Source of the DNA: Aradus depressus
Lineage: Eukaryota > Arthropoda > Insecta > Hemiptera > Aradidae
DNA length: 64,000 bases
Direction: 5' to 3'
NCBI GenBank assembly: GCA_963662175.1
Contig: OY759219.1
Coordinates: 23,540,908 to 23,604,907 of the forward strand
Shown: one piece after another, positions 57,537-64,000 of the stretch
Layout of the letters: each line of letters starts with the position of its first letter
Position numbering within the stretch: the first letter of the stretch is position 1
Translations under genes and position numbers: made by a program
The notes under the pieces: generated by a model
The model's input: only the letters and a program-made list of their open reading frames with translations
Databases searched by the model: none
What the model was told of the DNA's origin: nothing

Positions 57537-58589
57537 ATTCACTTGTTAATTATTATATTTGTTATTGTTGTAGTTGCCATTATTTCTTATATCCAATAAT
57601 AAAGAATAAAAAGAATTTATAATCATTATAGGGTTCTGGATAAACATAAAAATTTTGTTTCGATACCTTTACAGTCGGAGATATCATGATCACAGATACA
57701 TAGGCAGACAGAAATTTTTTTTTCATTATTGGAAATTGAGGGTCAAAAAAAATGAAATTCCGGTGGAAACTCATCATCGAATTTCCGACCGATAACATAC
57801 TTCTCACTTTTTCGTTCCGACCAGAATTTTCAACGCAACTATGTCATCAGCAGTGGCACATCTATGAACAGGGGCGTAGCCAGGATTTTGAGCAGTGGGG
57901 GCAAAGTTAGGACACGGGGGTGGTGGTGGGGGGGGGGGGGTATAGACTCCCGGGGGCACAGCCCGCAGTTTCCGTGGTTAGCGCTGCAGACTTTTTGTTA
58001 TTAATTTGGGAGACTCGGACCCCTAGAAGCTCCCCCTGAAGTGACCACTGACTGTAATACTAAAGCTGACTTTACATGAGCAGCAAAAATGCAAAGCGCA
58101 GCAGCAGCAAATGCACGCTGTGGTTTCTGTGCTTTTAGAATTAAATGACTCACATCCAGTAGCGTCTATTGCTGCTGTTGCGCTTTGCATGTTTACTGCG
58201 CATATAATTATCAATGATCAGCTTTAAGAGTATAAAGTATAACATAAATGACGATTTTGAACGAGGAAATGAAATGATCGAATTCATGTATATTTAAATA
58301 AATGTAATATGACTTGTTTTGTACATGTACATTTAGGTAAAAAACAATGTTCGTTTATCCTCCGAAAATCGTGAAAAAACTTCCTCTTTGAAGTGTTCTC
58401 GATCGTTTTCCAGCAACTTAGCATGCAGAGACCATTGAGACGGAATTTTTAATCTAAACTTTTTTACGATGCCACAGACAGACACACGCATACACACAGA
58501 CAAAGGCTTCAAACTTATAACAACCCTCCTTTTGCTTTGGGGGTTAATGAAATGAATATCTATGCAAAAATATAAAATCATTATAAAAA
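57537..58589. other. unassigned, with dispersed repeats
   Basis: Near 57800-57870 is a decayed minus-strand ribozyme-like unit related to the 3.6-4.9 kb foldback. 57878 carries a transposon-end-like caggggcgtagccagg. 58260-58430 repeats sequence at 22200-22355. Near 58490-58550 is a segment also found at 59030-59090. Confidence 0.4.
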
Positions 58590-58690
58590 AATAAGCACGC
58601 CATCCTTCGGATGAGACGTTAAGCGAAGGTCTCCAGCTTGTGCGACGTCAGGTACTCGTTAAAAACCGCTACCCCAGGTGAATATAAATT
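58590..58690 (+). mobile_element. tRNA-SINE core fragment
   Basis: aagcacgccatccttcggat followed by the tcaggtactcgttaaa segment; head and tail absent. Confidence 0.75.
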
Positions 58691-58776
58691 TAACTCCATG
58701 CAATAATATAAAAATTAGAAGCTTTTCCAATCTATAATAAATAAAAATATTAAATTTAAAAACCCCGACACAAAAG

Positions 58777-58797
58777 GGGGGGGGGGGGGGGGGGGGC
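58777..58797. repeat. poly(G) run, about 20 bases
   Basis: Uninterrupted G run; a likely assembly weak point and quadruplex former. Confidence 0.85.
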
Positions 58798-60053
58798 TTG
58801 AAGGGTATAGTGGGGAGGGGCTTGTCCTTAAAAACATTTAAGCTCAAACTCCAAGTCTCTAGCTGTAATATAAGCCGAGATCCCAAACTCTGATGAAACC
58901 TGAAGATCTTGGAAACGGCATACCCAATTTCCACCAAACATGGCTAACAACCATCTCGCAAATACCAAGTTTTGAAACAAAAAAACCGCTTTGAAATCGG
59001 TTCAGCCATCTTGGAGCTACGATGCCACACACACAGACAAAGTCTTCAAACTTATAACACCCCTCCTTTTGCGTCGGGGGTTGAAAATCAATATAAATTC
59101 GACAAAGAGCCAAATGATTTTTTATATTAAAATAATAAACATTATGTCTCGAGACTCTTCTGCCATGAAAAATATATAGTATTTATTTTCGAAAAGTAGA
59201 GTATCGGGAAACCGGTTTAAGTTAATAGGGAATGTAGTTTTATTTTATTTATTTTCTCTAAATTACAGAAAAATATGTTATTTCCCTGTTAGACATTTTA
59301 TGGTATATAGAGCTCATAGATATTTAAGTGTACTACCTACGATAAAATAATGTTCTGGTATACCACTCAAGTTATGATTCTTTCCAAAACAAGATTTTCA
59401 TTTTTAAGAACACATCATATGATAATAAATTTAAAATTAACATATTCAAATTAAGGATCTTGTATGTTTATCGTAGCGAATCTACATCTTACTTAAGGAG
59501 AGGGGGGAAGGACCCATAAGGACTCGTGTCACCAGGGTGAGACAGGAGACGACGAACTGACGGACACACAAGCATCGTTTCCAATATGCAAATTAGTTCG
59601 GGAGAAGAGAGAAGGGGTGCATTCTGCAGAAGAGGACATAACCTGGTTGTAAACTACGGTTATTTTTAAATTGATCTTTGCTAGAGGCCACCATTTTATA
59701 GGTTCACAGCTAAGGACCTATTTCCCAAGATCTCAGACAGAGATTCTAATATTAACTACGAATACGATGATATGATGGAGAGAGATAGAAATGTTAAGTT
59801 TTAAGAGGATGCAGGATTGGCTCCTTCACTTTTATCAGTATTTTTTGAAATGAGGCTGATCAATTTTTAAGAAACTTTATATCCTTCAACTGCTCGACAT
59901 TGCAGTAGTTTTTACTTCCCCGGATACGTCAAAAGAATTTATACATTAAGATAGCTTATAAATTAGATGTTTAACTACTTGATTCTAACACATCTATGAT
60001 TGTCCGAATACATTTTGTGCGTTCTGTGTTGATATAGTGGAAATACTAATGAA
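58798..60053. other. unassigned interval
   Basis: 58850-59090 resembles a dispersed repeat (ends cacacacacagacaaagtct). 59100-60050 is AT-rich, nothing recognised. Confidence 0.4.
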
Positions 60054-60128
60054 TAAAATAAAATGATAGATAAAACACTTGTTTTTTGAACACTTATATT
60101 GTCTAATTCCACAAACATATACTTAAAT

Positions 60129-60162
60129 GTGTACCGGTTTCGGCTTACGCCATCGTCAGCAC
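60129..60162 (-). ncRNA. hammerhead ribozyme-like motif, left arm
   Basis: Exact minus-strand mirror of 60327-60360. Confidence 0.74.
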
Positions 60163-60326
60163 AATGTTCAACAATAATTGAGATATTTGCCAGGCATACA
60201 TATTTATATTAACCTAAGAGTACCTGAGGTGAAAGTTACCAGAGGAGGGGACCCTTTCACCTCAGGTACTCTTAGGTTAATATAAATATGTATGCCTGGC
60301 AAATATCTCAATTATTGTTGAACATT

Positions 60327-60360
60327 GTGCTGACGATGGCGTAAGCCGAAACCGGTACAC
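60327..60360 (+). ncRNA. hammerhead ribozyme-like motif, right arm
   Basis: Stem I GTG/CAC (60327-60329 with 60358-60360); core CTGACGA 60330-60336; extra T60337; stem II GGC/GCC (60338-60340 with 60345-60347, GTAA tetraloop); GAA 60348-60350; palindromic stem III ACCGGT 60351-60356; cleavage A60357. All invariant core bases are present. Confidence 0.74.
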
Positions 60361-60434
60361 ATTTAAGTATATGTTTGTGGAATTAGACAATATAAGTGTT
60401 CAAAAAACAAGTGTTTTATCTATCATTTTATTTT

Positions 60435-60725
60435 ATTCATACGTATGATTAGTAGTAATAACAAAACTATTTAAAAAAGTAAAATGAAATTATTAAAAAC
60501 TGAATTAATAAATACTTTAAAATATATGAGTACAAAAAAATTAATACACAGGTACATTTATAATAAGTAGACACATATTTTCAATTTAATAAAAATATAA
60601 CTTTTTTTCAAAATACTCTTAGAAAGTGTCTTTATCCCAACGATGTTTCTGGACGTTCTTACGTCCCATCATCAGGTCCCAATGTGCGAGATATAGAAAA
60701 GAAAAAGAAAACAATGTAACAATAA
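60435..60725. other. AT-rich interval with a diverged ribozyme-like unit
   Basis: 60630-60685 minus strand has cctgatgatgggacgt, a paired acgtcc and gaaac, but the junction bases differ from the other units. Confidence 0.35.
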
Positions 60726-60729
60726 CACG

Positions 60730-60807
60730 TGGAGGTGACCTGTAGATTAGGTGCTAGCCTACTGAGCTCAAGATAGGGAGTTCTAATCCGGCTGAGGCCC
60801 TTAGATT
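60730..60807 (+). mobile_element. tRNA-SINE head fragment
   Basis: Diverged head with gagctcaagatagggagttc and gctgaggcccttaga; box B is mutated. Confidence 0.6.
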
Positions 60808-60809
60808 CT

Positions 60810-61080
60810 TACTTCCTTATACCTATAGTATAAGAAAGTACCTATTGTAATCGTGAAAAAATCCGAGATCGAAGTTTCAACTGATTTACACGTTTCAAGG
60901 TCCCCTGAACACGTTTTGACCATTTTCGCGATGATATCTGTCTGTGTGTATGTGATTGAAAAGGTGTGAGCTCTCTATCGCAAAAACGATTGTAGCTATG
61001 AACTTGAAATTTGGAATGAAGAGGTCACATGTTCTAACTTAAGTCTGGTTAAATTTTGGGCCGAAAACGAACGAAAACTA
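60810..61080 (+). repeat. dispersed repeat family B
   Basis: Opens with the palindromic ttatacctatagtataagaa and continues with aaatccgagatcgaagtttc and gtagctatgaacttgaaatt. Confidence 0.7.
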
Positions 61081-61919
61081 GGACCACTTTTTCCCGAGAC
61101 CTAACTACCTACATTTTACAAGATACGTATGTTTATGACCTAATCAAAAATCATTTTGAGTAATAGTTGTAAAAAATGCTAGAGATACATGCCGAAAACC
61201 ATCTTGAAATGTAGTTTTGAAACATAGTTTTTAACGTTTCCTTGATTTAGCTGAAAACGGTAAGTCTTAATTTTGCTAAAATTCATCGCCAATTAGTAGA
61301 CGAAGAACTAAAAATATTTTTAAGAACTGAAATGGTTCTTCAACTCTGCAGGAGTCCAAAAATTTGTCTACTCAAAATTTTTATTCATCTAGGGTAGAAA
61401 AACGCTTACCCATCGTACAGGCTCGGGACCATGGCTTAACGTTAATGTTAATGTTTCTATATAAGTTGAAATGTACTGAGGTCACAGTGATGTGTATATG
61501 TTGAATAAAGCTATAATCTGGGCTCAGTATGACTTATATTTTATGATCACCTCTCTCTAATCTAAAATCTATTAACCCCCCTCTATGAGATACAAGACTA
61601 TACATACTGTATGTCAATAGACTCTGTAGATACAGGAGGGGTACCCCTTCTGTCATGTGTTCTACCAAGAGGTACCCCATCTTATGTCAAACCCCCTCTA
61701 CACGACTCTTAATGTTTCAATTTATACATTGTCAAATGTCTATATACATTAGTGAACTGTGGAGCTACATATAGTCGTTCGAAGGTTGGCATCCTCTCTC
61801 ATCTCATAACATGACTTCTTATAGTCCGCCTGTGGACGTTGTAGTTGAGCTGAGAAATAAGACCTGTAGCCACCATAGCCTCAACCCACCCTAGGAATTT
61901 CGCTGACAACTATTTTTTA
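61081..61919. other. unassigned interval
   Basis: 61385-61440 has a minus-strand SINE fragment. 61440-61570 has TATA-like and aataaa-like words that could be part of an LTR, but no boundaries were found. Confidence 0.3.
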
Positions 61920-62540
61920 CATTCTTATACCTTTTGTATAAGAAAGTATTATAATCGAAGATTACATTTAAAAATCCAAGATCGAGTTTTCAACGGAATT
62001 TCACGTTTCAAATCTCACCCCTCGAACACGTTTTGAGCATTTGAAATGAAGATTTTGATGATTTTATATGATTGAAAGAGAGAGAGTAATCATATTTTAC
62101 TATCACCCAGCTATACACAAAATAGAGGAAGTTATCGATACTTGGTTTAATATTCGAACTTGAGTTTTCAACAGAATTTCATGTTTTCCGACGGATTCCA
62201 AAAATGTAATGAAAAAATATCTGTGTATGTGTCTGTGAACATGATAACATCCGGTAGAATGAAGGTATTAAAACGAAATTTTATATCTGTATCCAGAACC
62301 CCATAAGGACGACGTTTATTAATTTTCCCCCAAATTGGCAGAAGAGAAAGGCGGGATCAGGGGAGGGAGCTCGACTCAAAAACTCTAATAACTGCTGATG
62401 TAATGAATTTATCGAAACAAAATTTAGTTTGAGGATTTAGGAGCCTCTATGAAAGTCAACATTTGAATATTAGCGCAAACAGTCGACTAGTTTTGGGGGG
62501 AAGCAAAAATGTAATTGATTAATTCGTTCTGGGGATGTAC
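61920..62540 (+). repeat. families B and A repeats in succession
   Basis: 61920-62100 is family B; 62105-62540 is family A, starting cagctatacacaaaatagag. Confidence 0.6.
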
Positions 62541-63170
62541 GTTGCTGATGATTCACAGACCTCTTTTTTTTTGACAACTTTTTGTAAAATTTTATTTAAC
62601 CCTGAGCATCACAAGGTAATACAGCAATGCTCAATAAAAAAATAATAAAAAAAAAAAGTGAGAAATTTTATGAAAATAGGTTTTTACGGTTGTCTGAGAT
62701 CTCAATCAGAGACTCGTTAAGTCGGGCTTCAATTACCATTAACCGCCCCAAGCTTGGACCATCCCGTCGACTTCACAACACCTTTTACGATCCTCTAATA
62801 AATATCCTTATCCCTCCTGTGGGGAAAAACAAGGATTCGAAAATAAAACGAAATTCCCTCGAGGGGAAAATAATTTGTTGTTTAAAATTTACGACTAAGA
62901 CTCGTTGCCCTCCCCCCCCTTCTCTCGTTGGTTATTAATATCGCTATAAAATTTAATGTCATTGGAGTCATTTTAAAAGTGGGATCTACAGTCGCCACAT
63001 CCGCTAAAACTGTTACCTAGTCGATTTATATCTTTGATGTTTCATAATTAATGTTTTCAGCTTCATTTGGTTAAACTTAAAGGTGTTTATTTGTATGTAC
63101 CAAAATCCTGTTCATCGAAATAATGTAGAGTCGAAATTTCGAAAAAGAGCTGAACCTCTACCCTTTCCTT
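62541..63170. other. unassigned interval
   Basis: A 103-codon plus frame (62627-62938) is not recognised; its lysine-rich start suggests chance. Confidence 0.35.
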
Positions 63171-63450
63171 CAGCCAATGTCGCTTGAAATTTGACAGATT
63201 CAAATGTGAAATTTCATATCGATACATTCATTACATCGGCAGTTATTGGGGTTTTACAGTTGAACCCCCTCTGATCCGCCTTCCTTTCTGCCGATTCGGA
63301 GGAAAATTAAAATGTGTCGTCCATATGGGGATATGAATTCACAAATAAACTTTTGTGTCGACATATTCATTAGAATGGCAGTTATTTAAGTTAAGCCTTT
63401 CCCCTAATCCCTTCTTCCATTTGGGCGATTTGGCTGAAAATGTCTTGTCT
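63171..63450. repeat. dispersed repeat family A
   Basis: Two units with tatcgatacattcattacat and tgtcgacatattcattagaa. Confidence 0.6.
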
Positions 63451-63484
63451 AAACAAATATAAATAAATAAAAACAGGAATATGA

Positions 63485-63580
63485 GTACCTAACATGGTAC
63501 AGGCTCGAGACCATGGCTTAGAGTCCCATTCGATGTACGGTGGGCCCGATTCCGTGATCTTGAGATCAGTGGACAATTTT
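63485..63580 (-). mobile_element. tRNA-SINE fragment
   Basis: Minus strand shows a diverged core (ctaagccatggtctcgagcc) and gatctcaagatcacgg. Confidence 0.5.
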
Positions 63581-63585
63581 AATTA

Positions 63586-64000
63586 CAGTAGAACCTCTAT
63601 AAGTGGAGCATCAAGGGAGACGCCAAAAAATTCGAGTTATAGAGTTTTCGACTTATGGAGGATTACGACTTGATTCGACTTGTAGAGGTTAAGATTCATT
63701 CTAACCAATTTTGAGTTAGAGAGGTGAAATAAATAATAATTCAGGTTACAGAGGTAACAAACATATTTATATTTATTATAAATCAACATTATTTCAAAAC
63801 ATCCTTAAAATAAAAAATACGTAGTATATGTAGGTAATAAAAAAAGTCAGTAATTTTTTTTTGCTTCAGATAATTGGTAATCCTATTTATTGTATACTCC
63901 TAAATTGTTTTCTAAAAAACAATGGTGTACATTGTCGGCAAATTCTTAAAGTCGGTAACTTATTTTTCTTCGAGCTATAGAGGTAATAAGTTTCAAATAA
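63586..64000. mobile_element. second copy of the 230-904 TIR element, cut by window end
   Basis: Begins CAGTAGAACCTCTATAAG after TA (63584-63585) and aligns with 230 to about 645 of the first copy with few differences. The right end lies outside the window. Confidence 0.85.

Larger units (their letters stand above)
60054..60434. mobile_element. near-perfect palindromic foldback with twin hammerheads
   Basis: Arms 60054-60235 and 60254-60434 are essentially exact reverse complements of about 180 bp around an 18-bp centre. Each arm has a hammerhead-like core at the same place. There is no open frame. Near identity of the arms suggests recent formation or continual correction. Confidence 0.88.

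Noticed and set aside
60630..60685. Hammerhead motif on the minus strand
   Set aside because: CTGATGA and GAAAC are present, but stem I and the junction next to stem II do not pair as in the other units, so it is not counted as a clear case.
61440..61570. LTR or small gene with TATA and AATAAA words
   Set aside because: Single short words only; no boundaries or coding part.

Overview
The window looks like non-genic DNA from a low-GC metazoan, most likely an arthropod. The species cannot be named from this sequence. I found no intact host protein-coding gene. Almost everything recognisable is mobile or repetitive: a young Ty3/gypsy retrotransposon, many tRNA-derived SINEs, broken LINE, mariner, hAT and PIF/Harbinger copies, TIR elements of several families, foldback elements carrying hammerhead-ribozyme-like cores, and about 14 kb of interleaved satellite arrays. 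No bacterial-style operon, CRISPR array or rRNA gene is visible.

Layout. 0.2-0.9 kb is a TIR element with TA target duplication, and the same family reappears at the right edge (63.6 kb on). 1.8-2.4 kb is a SINE split by another TIR element. 3.6-4.9 kb is a foldback nested in a foldback, the outer one bearing hammerhead-like cores on both arms. 4.9-5.4 kb is a hAT-type (ZMYM1-like) pseudogene. 7.7-8.0 kb is a LINE reverse-transcriptase fragment. 8.1 kb is a SINE. 10.27-14.95 kb is a full-length Ty3/gypsy element on the minus strand with identical 203-bp LTRs. 15.9-24.4 kb holds SINEs, a 15-bp minisatellite, an inverted repeat of about 2 kb, a ribozyme foldback and a hAT remnant with BED finger.

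26-40.3 kb is the most unusual part. Four copies of a composite repeat (a 66-bp dimeric minisatellite joined to a C-rich repeat of about 142 bp, in two copies with a common head and in all with a related tail) are interleaved with a satellite of strictly alternating 441-bp and 438-bp monomers. Those monomers are recognisably derived from the tRNA-SINE that is dispersed across the rest of the window.

40-64 kb holds further SINE pieces, LINE C-terminal and RT fragments, a truncated mariner inserted in a LINE, a large TIR element with a ribozyme foldback inside it, a frameshifted THAP-domain exon, a hAT MITE, a PIF/Harbinger remnant and another twin-ribozyme foldback.

Nothing here works as a pathway. 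The biology is the interaction of mobile elements: SINE retroposition with 12-14 bp target duplications, several datable nested insertions, satellite birth from a SINE, and inverted-repeat retroelement-like units that could make self-cleaving RNA.
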